Source: Parabacteroides sp.
Lineage (GTDB): Bacteria > Bacteroidota > Bacteroidia > Bacteroidales > Tannerellaceae
Direction of reading: 5' to 3'
DNA length: 36,008 nt
Assembly: GCA_021204335.1 (NCBI GenBank)
Contig: JAJPZM010000457.1
Span: 1 to 36,008, forward strand
The notes under the pieces were generated by a model. That model searched no databases. It saw nothing but the letters and a program-made list of their open reading frames with translations, and was not told where the DNA came from. This document shows, piece after piece, positions 1 through 10,606 of the stretch (its first letter is position 1; the number at the start of each line of letters is the position of its first letter). Made by a program: the position numbers and the translations under genes.

Positions 1-115
1 GCAATCTGCTGAATATTGAAAACTTTTTTATATGGATAAGCAGCCGGTTTATATTATTATTAAGTGCAAAATGTTAGTTAATGCGGCTGCTTATTCATGT
101 ACTTTTACGGGCTTG

Positions 116-1834
116 TTACCAACCTTTGGTTGTTTGCTTCAACAACGGATTGGCGTCAAGCTGGCGTTTAGGAATCGGGAAGATAGTGTATTCCTTGTCT
201 GAAGGGTCTACATCTTTGTTCCACCATGCATTGCCGAAGCGCCCCAGCGGATCAGGTCCGAACGACGACGGCGTTCACCGATAAATTCGCGTCCCCATTC
301 ATCAACAAATTCCTGGTCGGTCAGCAGGGACGGGTTCTGGGTGTAGTTGTATTTGCTCCACTCTTCTGCCGGGTAGTTTCTGACGCGTACGAAGTCGAGC
401 AGTTCGGCTGCCTTTGTCTTGTTTCCGCTTCTGTAATGGATCTCAGCCAGCATATAATAGATTTCCGCCAAGCGGATTTCCGGTGCGGACTGGCACATGT
501 AGAGCCCGTCGCCTTCTTGCAAATAAGGGAATTTGTTAAAGCGGACGCCTGAGTTTTCTTCACCGGTCGTAACGCGTGAGCCTTTTTCTTTGGCCGTTGC
601 CAAGCCTTCAGAGAAACGACCTACCTGGTCTACATAGATCAGCGGTTCGCCTTTATATTCTTCCGTACCTTTTACTGTCTCGTCCGTATATCCGTATCCT
701 TTTGAGTAGTCGAACTTATATTGCGTACCAATCATAAAGAAACCTTCGTAATCGCCGTTTGTACTGGTGATACGGAATGGTTGTTTGCGATAATCGCAGT
801 CGACATACTTTTCATACGGAGTACCCAGTTTGCTTGCGAAATTGTAAACATTGCCATCGAAATCCTTTGAAGGGGTCAGATGAATACCGTTATTGCCCCC
901 GTCGGGGTTACCCAATGCCTGGCCTGAGGTATAATGCAGGAAAGAATCGTGGAAACCACCAAACTGGTAAACATTGCGTTTGTGAGGAAATTCAAATAAA
1001 AGCTCGGCCGAGCGGTATCCTTTGATGCCTGCGCGGAACGGATCGCGGTAGTCGTTCTGGTTGATGCTGTATTGTCCGTATTTACCGGCAATAATATCTT
1101 CACAGAATGTTTTGCAATCGGCGGAACGGTCAACGTTGAGCCATACCTGCGAATTGAAATAGATGCGTGCCAGCAATGCCGCAGCAGGGGCCTGTGTGAA
1201 ACGTCCGACGATATTTTCCTTTTTCAACTGGGGCAGTACCTCTTTCAGTTCGCTTTCAATGTAGTTGAATACTTCTTCCGGTGTGGATTGTGGAAGTGGT
1301 TCATCGGGTGCGTCTTTCTCCGTAAAAATAGGAACGTTGCGATAGAAGTCGATCAGGAAGATATAGAACCAGGCGCGCAGTGTACGCAACTCGCCTACAT
1401 AATTGTTCTTTTCTTCATCGGTAATCCCCATTGCCTGAAAGTCCAGAATATTGAAATCACGAAGAAGCGAATTGATCTGCTGGATACCTTGATACGGACC
1501 TACCCAGCCGCCGTTGATCTGGTTCATATCGTAATTCCATTTATGTTCGTGCAGGCGTACCCATTGTCCGTCGTCGTAGCCATGGCGTCCTTTTTTGTGT
1601 CCATACAAAATGGTCGCCGGTAAGTTCCTGCAATTGCCAGCGATCGCCGTCCCAACCACACCATTGTGCATGTTCGTACGGGCGAAGTACTGTTGCTTCA
1701 ACGGAAGCCTTGTCGGTGAAATAGTTGTCGCTTGTCAATATGTGGAATGGCTCTTCCGTCAGATCCGTACAGGAAGTAAAAGCCATAGCTGTCGCCATCA
1801 GGCTGACTGCACAAAGTGATTTTATATTTTTCAT
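116..1834 (-). pseudogene. RagB/SusD-family outer-membrane lipoprotein, frameshifted twice
   Basis: N-terminus in ORF 1541..1834 (MKNIKSLCAVSLMATAMAFTSCTDLTEEP, lipobox), body in ORF 208..1701 (SusD-like TQK-GRHGYDDGQW, AEIYYMLAEIHYRSG, EFIGERRRRSDLIRWG), C-terminus RFGNAWWNKDVDPSDKEYTIFPIPKRQLDANPLLKQTTKGW* in a third frame ending at 116. Frame changes fall near 1590 (A-run, one extra) and near 240 (one base missing). Confidence 0.85.
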
Positions 1835-1852
1835 GCTGTATATACTTTTAAT

Positions 1853-4800
1853 TTAGTAACTGATTTGAACTCCGAATGATACGTTTCTGGCAGTCGGATA
1901 GAGATCCATGCTGCCTCTACCGGCCCACAGGCCTGTCACGTCGACACTTGACGGATCCATTCCACCCGAATATTTCGTAATGGTGAATACATTCTTCATG
2001 GTGGCATAAATACGCAGGTTGGAGATCCATTTCGTATTCAATTTAGGTGTCCATCCCAACGTAATATTATCCAGTTTCAGGTGATTGCCGTTTTCAAGGA
2101 AATAATCACACATGATCTTTTCTCCTTTGATATGAGCATTCTCCTTATAGGCAGATGTCAGTTTGTTGATACCCGTTACTCCCTGCAGACCGTAATACAT
2201 CTGGTATTGGTTCAGTATCTGGTAATCGAAACGTCCCCGGAAATAGAGAGACAGGTCGAAGCCTTTGTAAGTAAACGTATTACCCCAGGCCATTTCCCAT
2301 TTGGGTGTGCCGTTGCCGATATAGGTCCTGTCTGCTTCGCCGGCTTCGCGGCCGCGTATGGTTTCGGCACCTTTTTCACCGCCTTTGTAAACCATGATGT
2401 TTCCGTCTTCGTCAACACCGGCATAACGGTATCCGTAGAATGAACCGATTTCGATGCCGTCCTGCAAACGCTGGCATGGACCGGGGTTTCCGGGTGAAGG
2501 CAGACCGTCGCCTTCCATATAACCTAATTCATATTTCTCGTTGGAGAAAGATTTGAGTTTCGATTTTGTATAGGAAAGCGTGGCATTGGTTGAGTAGGTA
2601 AATTTGTCTGTTTGTACGGCATCCCAGTTTACTTGCAATTCGAAACCTTTCGAGCTGGTAGTCCCTACGTTTGTCATGATTTTTTCATGCAGGTAAGGCG
2701 GTACCGGTACTTGATATTCTCCGATTACGTCTTTGCCTTCGCGAATGAACAGGTCCAGGCTACCTGACAGGCGGGAGTTGAATAAGGTATAATCGATACC
2801 CAGGTTATAGGATATCTGTTTTTCCCATGACAGGTCTTTGTTCGGGTTATTTCCCGGTCCGTACACCTGTACCCATTTGCCTTCACTGTTCGGCATCCAT
2901 CCGTAACCTGAGTATTTGGCCAGGGAGATATATTTATCAAAACCCGAACGTCCGGTCTGTCCGTAAGAGAAGCGGAGTTTCAAATCGTCAACCGTTTTTG
3001 AATCTTCAAAGAACGATAAGCGGGAGATACGCCACGCAGCGGAAGCGGCAGGAAAAGCCCCCCCCCATTTATGGTCCGTACCGAATTTGGTGTTGCCTTC
3101 GTAACGGATTGATCCGGTAAACAGGAAGGTGTTATCAAAATCGTAGTTTACACGTGCCAGGAAAGCGATTGTCTTTTCTTTATTCTTATCCGAACCCATT
3201 CCGAGTCGTCCGTCAGCTTTGTTGTAATCGCCCGCATCCAGGTTGTTATACAGGAATGCATCTGTGGGGAAGTTCATGTTTTCAGCATGGAATTGTTCCC
3301 AATTGAATTCCTGATAAGAATAGCCACCCATTACTTTTAGATGATGCCGGTCGATGTCGAGCGAATAGTTGCCTAACCATTCCAATGTATAATCTACCCA
3401 TTTCTGGTTTTCCAGACGGGCACGTCCGTTACGGTTGTTATTGATCGACTCACGATGATCCTTGAAATAATATTCGCGTTTCTTCATATCATGTCCCTGG
3501 CGACCCAGTTTTAACTCTGTATTCAGGTTTTTCAGAATATTGAGTCTGATGTTGAAGTCGCTAGTCAGGTATTCTTGTGTAGCACCGTTTTCACGCCTTG
3601 TCAGGTTGAAGATCGGATTGTAGCTGTCGAAGTTGTTGCGGAATGCATCCATTTCATCTATCGAATAGGTAGGATTCAGTTCGACTGCCTGTTTGAAGCT
3701 GCCGTAATCGGTGTAGTCTTCATCGGCATAGCGATAGGATATGTTTCCTGTAACTTCCAGTAAGCCTTCCAGCGTGATTTGTTTGAAGTTGGCACGTAAA
3801 CCGTATTCTTTGCGGTCGGTTGCAATATCCAAACCTTTTTTTGGAACGGTAGTTCGCTGAAATACGGAAAATACTGGATTCGCTACCACCGGAAAGAGAA
3901 AGGTTGTGGTTCTGCCCGAAATTATTTTTATCGAGCAGTTCGTCATACCAGTTGGTACGGAAGCCATAATCTTTTCCTATATTGTTGGCAACGAACTCGT
4001 CCGGGCTCAGTATCTCGGGATGTGCCGCTACGAAGTCGTGCTCGGCGTAGCCATCATACGTGATAGAGACTTTACCGGCTTTACCTTGTTTGGTTTGAAC
4101 CAGGATAACACCGTTGGCACCACGGGATCCGTAAATAGCTGCGGCTGAACCGTCTTTCAGTACGGTGATAGATTCGATGTCCTGTTGTGCCAGATTACGT
4201 AAGTCGCCACCCGGCATACCGTCGATAACGATAAGCGGTCCGTTACCAGCTTTCAGTGAAGAAGCTCCGCGAACCTGTATGCTGGGACTGGCATTCGGGT
4301 CGGCTGCTGCAGTATTGGATACCGATACTCCGGCTACTTTACCATCGATCATCTGCAACGGGCTGTTGGAAGCTCCTTACAGGGAATCTTTACTTTTTAC
4401 ACTTGTAACGGCTGTTGTCAGGTCTTTTTTCACTGTATTACCATAACCGACAACTACAACTTCCTGTAAATTTTCGCTATCTTCTACCAGTGTGATGTTT
4501 AATTTTGACTGGTTTTTTACAGCAATTTCCTGAGTTTTATAACCGATGTAAGAGATTTGTAAAATAGTGTTTTCAGGAACATTCTCGATAGTGAACTTTC
4601 CTTCCATATTTGTGATATTTCCATTGGTTGTTCCCTTGACTACTACATTGGCTCCGATAATGGGTATTCCATTGGTATCAATGACCGTACCGGTAATTGT
4701 CTTGTTTTGTTGTGCAATGTTTGTTACCGGTAATCCCTTTGAACTGTTGAAGTTTACGTCTGCCGCGTGTGTCGGGGATGCTGAGAGTAACAGGCAGAAT

Positions 4801-4853
4801 GTGGATACATAAACTGTATCTCTGAAAGAAATCGATTTAATTGCTTTCTTCAT
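1853..4853 (-). pseudogene. SusC/RagA-family TonB-dependent receptor, interrupted by in-frame TAA (4377-4379) and a frameshift near 3840
   Basis: ORF 4377..4853 has a signal peptide and carboxypeptidase-regulatory-like domain (GTVIDTNGIPIIGANVVVKGT). It continues in frame after TAA as GASNSPLQMIDGKVAGVSVSNTAAADPNASPSIQVRGASSL (plug). The barrel is in ORF 1853..3967. The frame change sits in an A7 run where A6 restores the frame. Confidence 0.9.
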
Positions 4854-5413
4854 AATTTAATTAATACTAGTTAGATTTAATAAAATGAATGGATTAAAAA
4901 TTACGTATTTAATACGTATTCAGGTAAACGATTCTTTTTTTTACATCATAGGCCTCATTAATTAGAAATTAGACTTACATTAACTTTTGTCTTTCCGTTG
5001 AAAATGCACCATAATTCTATGTGAACTATGGTAATTATCGCATGGGTTAGTTGTAATAAGAGCATTTGTCCGGAGTGAAGAATATCTTTTATCGTATGCT
5101 TTTTTCTTAAAAAGTATGATATGCCGAGTCTGCGTGTAAAAAAGTATTTGATACCCTGTGTGGATATTAAAATAAAAAAAATAATATTTTGATATTTTGT
5201 ATTCCTTTTTTGTTATTTTTTGCACTGTGTTTTTCTCAGTTTGATTTATTCCGCATAGTTCACATAGAACTATGGTGATTCTTACCCACTGATCTTCGTT
5301 GTACAAAAATGTATTCTCTATAATCGTAAGCAAAAACGATAAGTTCGTCTTTTTTTGAAGCTAATCCTTATCTTTACGCACCATACATTTTATAGACCAA
5401 ATTGGATACTGAT

Positions 5414-6199
5414 ATGAAAAAGAGATGTATGTTAGTGCTTTTCGCATTACTTTGCGTAGGCAGCATTTTTGCTCAGACGAAAGTAATAGCCCATCGGGGG
5501 TATTGGGATTGTGAAGGTTCTGCCCAGAACTCTATTACCTCTTTGAATAAAGCACACGAAGCAGGCGTGTATGGTTCGGAGTTTGATGTGTCGATTACGG
5601 CAGACGGCATTCCGGTAGTCAACCACGACGATAGTATCCAGGGCTTCTGTATCGAGACTTCTCTTTACGAGCAGATCAAAGACCTGAAACTGAAGAACGG
5701 AGAAACATTACCGACTTTGGAAGAATATCTGATACAAGGAAAGAAGAATTAGGGAACACAATTGATCCTCGAGATCAAGCCTTATAAAAGAGTCGTGAAC
5801 GAGGACAGGGCTGTTGCTACGATCCTTTATCTGGTTCAAAAATATCAGATGGAAGGCCAGGTGGAATATATATCTTTCAGTATGAATATTTGCAAAGAGC
5901 TGATTCGCCGTATGCCGAGTGCCAAAGTCTCTTATCTGCGCGGCGAAGTGTCGCCTGCCGATCTGAAGATATTAGGTTTTACCGGATTGGATTATCATTA
6001 TAAAGTATTTGACTGGCATCCCGAGTGGATTCAGGAAGCAAAAGATGCCGGATTGACTGTCAATGTTTGGACTGTCGATGATCCGGCTGTTATGAAATCA
6101 ATGGTAGGGAAAGGCGTCGATTTCATCACAACAGATAAGCCTCTGGAACTGCAAGATTTGCTATCTTCGTGCCAAATTTCAAACAAAAACTTAGAATAA
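5414..6199 (+). pseudogene. Glycerophosphodiester phosphodiesterase family protein, in-frame TAG at 5750-5752
   Basis: Signal peptide, then VIAHRGYWDCEGSAQNS, GSEFDVSITADGIPVVNHDD, TAG, GTQLILEIKPYK, VNVWTVDDPAVMKSMVGKGVDFITTDKP. Both halves are in the same frame. Confidence 0.88.
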
Positions 6200-8136
6200 T
6201 GAAAAGAACACTGTTGAGTCTTGCTACCGCAGCCTTATTGCTGTCATGTGTCTCTTGTGGAAACAAGTCGTGTGGAACAGCAAACGAAGAACTTGCCTTG
6301 ATCCCAATTCCGCAGGAGTTGAGTGTTGGTTCAGACTGTTTTACCCTCACAAGTAATGCTGCCATTACATTCGATCAATCTAACGAAGAACTGAAAGGGA
6401 TAGCCCGTTACCTGAACGAAAAGATCGCTCCGGCAACGGGTTTCGTACTTCCTGTGGAAAAGCATGGGAAGATTGAATTCAAACTGGTCGATGATGCATC
6501 TCTGGGAGATGAAGGGTATCACTTGAAAGTGAAACGTTCCGATATCCTTCTTTCCGCCAACAAACCTGCCGGTATATTCTATTGCGTACAAACATTGTTG
6601 CAGATGCTTCCGGCAGAGATCAAAAGTGCAACGGAGCAATCGAAAGATTATAAATGGACGATTCCTTGTGTCGAGATCACCGACAAGCCCCAATTCCCCT
6701 GGCGCGGTTTGATGCTTGACGTGAGCCGTCACTGGTTTACGAAGGAAGAAGTAATGAAATATATCGATGAACTTGCCGAGTATAAAATGAATGTTTTCCA
6801 CTGGCGCCTTACCGACGATCAGGGCTGGCGACTGGAAATAAAGTCGTTGCCGCGCCTGACGGAAGTCGGTGCCTGGCGTGCTCCGCGTGTAGGTCAATGG
6901 TAGCAGCGCGAACGCCAGCAACCGGGAGAGGAGTGTACCTACGGAGGCTTTTATACGCAGGACGATGTAAAAGAGGTATTGGCCTACGCTGCACAGCGTT
7001 ATGTCCGCGTTATCCCGGAGATCGATGTGCCCGGTCATAGTATCGCTGCGCTGGTTGTATACCCGGAACTGGCTTGCATGAAGGCGCCGGATGCCGTAAA
7101 CGTAGGAAATAAGTTTTATGGCGAGGATGAAAATACCCTTTGTATCGGCAAGGAATCTACCTTTGAATTCATGGATAAGGTGCTGACGGAAGTGGCTGCT
7201 CTTTTCCCCGACGGATATGTGCATATTGGTGGTGACGAATGTTTCAAAGGCTTCTGGCATAAGTGCCCCCGTTGCCAGGCACGCATGAAAGCGGAGAACC
7301 TGAAAAATGAAGAAGAACTGCAAAGTTATTTTATTCACCGTATGGGCGACCTGCTCAAATCGAAAGGAAAGAAACTGATCGGTTGGGATGAAATACTGGA
7401 AGGCGGGCTTGCTCCCGATGCCAATGTGATGAGCTGGCGCGGCATGGAAGGCGGCATCAAATCGGCAAAAGCCGGTCACCATGTAATTATGACTCCGACG
7501 GAACACTGTTACCTCGACCTGTGGCAAGGCGAACCCTCTGTGGAACCGGATACTTATTCCATGTGTCGTCTGACAGACTCTTACAGTTTTAATCCTGTAC
7601 CCGACGGCGTTCCTGCCGAGATGGTACTGGGCGGGCAGGGTAACGTCTGGGCTGAATCGATACCTACTTTCCGTCATGCCGAATATATAACCTGGCCGCG
7701 CGGATGGGCTTTGGCGGAAGTGTTGTGGAGCGGACCTGCCAAAACGGACTGGGAGAAATTCTGGCCGCGTGTGGAAAAGCATTTCGTATGTGCCGACCGG
7801 GCGGACATCAATTATGCCCGCAGTATGTATAATGCCATTGTCACTCCTTATCTGATGGATGGCGTGATGAAGGTTGAGCTGGGAAGCGAGATTGCCGGAA
7901 CGGATATCTATTATACGTTCGATAATACCGATCCCGATAGCCATACTCCGAAGTATAGTGAACCGTTGAGCATTCCGAAGAATGCAACCTGGCTACATGT
8001 TGTTACTTATCGCGGCGGCAAACCGGTCGGAAAAGTGATCACTCTGGCGACTAAAGAACTGGCTAAACGCGCAGAGTCGGACAAACGTTCCGGACATGGT
8101 AATTTGACGGTTGAACTGCAAGCACCAAACGAATGA
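6199..8136 (+). pseudogene. GH20 beta-N-acetylhexosaminidase lipoprotein, in-frame TAG at 6901-6903
   Basis: Lipobox LLLSCVSCG; GH20 motifs FPWRGLMLDVSRHWF, RVIPEIDVPGHS, HIGGDECFKGFWHKC; chitobiase-like C-terminal domain (DIYYTFDNTDPDSHTPKYSEP). ATG overlaps the upstream TAA (taATG). The halves are in the same frame around TGG TAG CAG. Confidence 0.9.
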
Positions 8137-8137
8137 T

Positions 8138-8239
8138 TGTAACATTTATGTAATATTTCAGTTATACCTTTGTAACAGTGCTGAAATATATGTGAAACAG
8201 AAATGCTGTTTCTTTGTTGCCTGAAACAGTATTGTAACA
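8138..8239 (+). promoter_or_regulatory. Pho-box-like array of 7-mers at 11-bp period upstream of a porin gene
   Basis: In-phase units TGTAACA (8138), TGTAATA (8149), AGTTATA (8160), TGTAACA (8171), TGAAATA (8182), TGAAACA (8193), then TGCTGTTTCTTTG (8204); a further pair TGAAACA (8222) and TGTAACA (8233) is also 11 bp apart. Confidence 0.6.
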
Positions 8240-8268
8240 ACTATTTACAGCAACAAACAAAGTAAAGT

Positions 8269-9555
8269 ATGAAGATTATTAAGTTTATGGTATTCTCCCT
8301 GTTCGTGTTGCTCCCCTTTTTCGCGGGAGCGCAGGACACGGAACAGTTGGAATCCCGTATCGATTCGCTTACAGAAGAAATAGCCACATTGGATAAAATA
8401 GTGCAGAAACTAAGCAAGTTCAAGGTTTCTGCCTATATCCAGGCACAGTATCAATACGGGCAGGAGAATGCAACCCTTAAAGTTGGCGACAAGAACGAAA
8501 ATATAGATAAGGGATTCAACCGTATCGGTATTCGTCGGGGGCGTGTAAAGTTTGAATACAATGATGGTATCGGTACCGGTGCCGTCCAGATCGAGGCCAA
8601 CGACAAAGGCATCAGCTTCCGCGACCTTTACATCGGCATAAAAGATCCCTGGACAAAGCGCAGCCAGTTGATGGCAGGTGTATTCAACCGTCCTTTTGGT
8701 AATGAAATCGGTTTCTCGTCAAGTGGTCTGGAATCGTCCGAACGTGCTATTATCATCCAGAACTTCTTTCCCGACGAACGCGACTTGGGCGCTATGCTGA
8801 CCCTGCGCACGACAAAAGAAAGCCCCTTCAACTTCATGCGTCTCGATACCGGACTCTTTGCCGGTAACAGCATCAACCGGGAAACTGATAACCGCAAGGA
8901 TTTCATCGGACGTCTCGGTGCTGAAAAAGATATTAATAACTGGGGCAAATGGGGATTGGGAGTTTCCTATTATAATGGAAGTGTGTATAACCCAACTACG
9001 GAAGCCTACGAAATGGACGGAAAACGCTTTATCAAAGTGGACAAAGGCGAAGCCGGTACTTATATGAAACGCGAATACATCGGTATGGATGCCCAGTTCA
9101 GCTTCTTTAATGCGCTGGGTAAAACTTCCTTACGCGCTGAAGGTTTGCTGGGTACGCAGCCGGGTATTGCTGGTAGCAGCAAGAGCCCCAACACCGGTAC
9201 CCGCCCTGAAAACCTCCCTGAGAACGCACTTTACAAGCGTCCTTTTATAGGCTACTTCTTCTATCTGGTGCAGGATTTTGGCGTGTCGCCCTTTTCAGCG
9301 GTATTCAAGTACGACGTGTATGATCCGAATACGAAAGTAAAAGGCGATGAAATCGGTGTTGAAGGTTCCTATACCTCGAAAACCGACCTTGCCATGAGCA
9401 CGTTTGGTCTGGGCGCCCTTTACCGTTTTAACAAGAATATCCGTGTTCAGGCTTACTATGAGTTCAACTTCAACGAAAAGAGTGTGCTTGTCAAAGGCTA
9501 CAATGAAGATCGCAAGGATAATGTCTTCACCCTCCGTTTGCAGTATAAGTTTTAA
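8269..9555 (+). CDS. Phosphate-selective porin O/P-like outer-membrane protein
   Basis: 428 aa with signal peptide, coiled start, KFEYNDGIGTGAVQIEAND, SSGLESSERAIIIQNFFPDERDLGAML, terminal LRLQYKF. Adjacent to PstS. Confidence 0.85.
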   Translation: MKIIKFMVFSLFVLLPFFAGAQDTEQLESRIDSLTEEIATLDKIVQKLSKFKVSAYIQAQYQYGQENATLKVGDKNENIDKGFNRIGIRRGRVKFEYNDGIGTGAVQIEANDKGISFRDLYIGIKDPWTKRSQLMAGVFNRPFGNEIGFSSSGLESSERAIIIQNFFPDERDLGAMLTLRTTKESPFNFMRLDTGLFAGNSINRETDNRKDFIGRLGAEKDINNWGKWGLGVSYYNGSVYNPTTEAYEMDGKRFIKVDKGEAGTYMKREYIGMDAQFSFFNALGKTSLRAEGLLGTQPGIAGSSKSPNTGTRPENLPENALYKRPFIGYFFYLVQDFGVSPFSAVFKYDVYDPNTKVKGDEIGVEGSYTSKTDLAMSTFGLGALYRFNKNIRVQAYYEFNFNEKSVLVKGYNEDRKDNVFTLRLQYKF

Positions 9556-9559
9556 GCAT

Positions 9560-9621
9560 CTTCATTGAAATGTAACATCTGTTTCATGTGGTTGAAATAC
9601 GTATGCAGTTTCTTTGCAGTA
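9560..9621 (+). promoter_or_regulatory. Pho-box-like array of 7-mers at 11-bp period upstream of pstS
   Basis: TGTAACA (9571), TTTCATG (9582), TGAAATA (9593), TGCAGTT (9604), TGCAGTA (9615), possible CTTCATT at 9560. Same arrangement TGAAAYA-N4-TGCWGTTTCTTTG as the array at 8193. Confidence 0.6.
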
Positions 9622-9645
9622 AGAAATTAATTCAAGATAAGCGTA

Positions 9646-10464
9646 ATGAAAAAGATGATTTTAATGGCAGCTATAGCCGCCTGTTTGTTTACAACAAATG
9701 CATTCTCGCAGAAGATTAAAGGTAGCGACACCTGTCTGCCTCTCACTCAAACGGAAGCCGAAAACTTTATGAATAAGAACAAAGGGGCCTCAGTAACCGT
9801 CACCGGCGGTGGTTCGGGTGTCGGCATCTCTGCCCTGATGGAAGGAACGACCGACATCGCCATGTCTTCCCGTAAAATGAAATTCGACGAAAAGGTTCGT
9901 TTGCAGGAAGCTAAGAAGAATCCGAAAGAAGTGGTCATTGCCTACGATGCTTTGGCGGTAGTGGTGCACCCCTCTAATAAGGTAAACAATCTGACCCGCG
10001 AACAGCTGGAGGGCATCTTCACCGGTAAGATCAAAAACTGGAAGGAAGTGGGCGGCGAAGACCTAAAGATCGTTGCTTATTCGCGCGAAACTTCTTCTGG
10101 TACATACGAATTTTTCAAAGAAAGCGTATTGAAGAATAAAAACTATATGAACGGTATCCTCAGTATGCCGGCTACAGGCGCTATCATCCAGTCGGTTAGC
10201 CAGACGAAAGGTGCTGTCGGTTATGTCGGACTTGCTTATTTGAATAAAGATGTAAAGGCATTGCATGTCTCTTACGATGCCGGAAAAAGTTTTGTAGAAC
10301 CCTCGCTTGCCAATGCGAAGAACAAGACCTATCCGATTGTACGTCCCCTGTTCTACTACTATGAGACAAAAGCAGAAGGACGGGTGAAACCTTTCATCGA
10401 CTATGTGCTTTCTGCCGAAGGGCAAAGCATTGTTAAAAATGTAGGCTATATCCCTGTAAATTAA
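9646..10464 (+). CDS. pstS: Periplasmic phosphate-binding protein PstS
   Basis: IKGSDTCLPLTQTEAENF, VTGGGSGVGISALMEGTTDIAMSSRKMK, AYDALAVVVHPSN, SRETSSGTYEFFKE. Confidence 0.9.
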   Translation: MKKMILMAAIAACLFTTNAFSQKIKGSDTCLPLTQTEAENFMNKNKGASVTVTGGGSGVGISALMEGTTDIAMSSRKMKFDEKVRLQEAKKNPKEVVIAYDALAVVVHPSNKVNNLTREQLEGIFTGKIKNWKEVGGEDLKIVAYSRETSSGTYEFFKESVLKNKNYMNGILSMPATGAIIQSVSQTKGAVGYVGLAYLNKDVKALHVSYDAGKSFVEPSLANAKNKTYPIVRPLFYYYETKAEGRVKPFIDYVLSAEGQSIVKNVGYIPVN

Positions 10465-10491
10465 ATAGACAAATCATTTACATAGCAAGAA

Positions 10492-10546
10492 AACCAATAC
10501 TATTGCACAAAAAAGAGGCACTTGTGCAATAATATTGGTTCTTTTT
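10492..10546 (+). terminator. Rho-independent terminator after pstS
   Basis: AACCAATACTATTGCACAA (10492-10510) pairs with TTGTGCAATAATATTGGTT (10522-10540), 18/19, followed by CTTTTT. Confidence 0.8.
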
Positions 10547-10606
10547 GCATACAATTTGGTTTATTATGCTACCTTTGTCCCGTATTTATAATTTATATCA
10601 ACTTTC

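Noticed and set aside
1072-1623. 183-aa plus-strand ORF
   Set aside because: Antisense to the SusD-like gene with no recognisable domain.
4980-5333. 117-aa minus-strand ORF in the SusC-GDPD intergenic region
   Set aside because: AT-rich low-complexity translation covering the palindromic elements; no domain.
6331-7944. 537-aa open frame antisense to the GH20 gene
   Set aside because: The opposite strand encodes a clear GH20 protein with catalytic motifs; the antisense translation has no recognisable domain, and long antisense frames follow from the codon usage. It is the longest of several such frames (others at 26910..27644, 30418..30993, 31129..31938).
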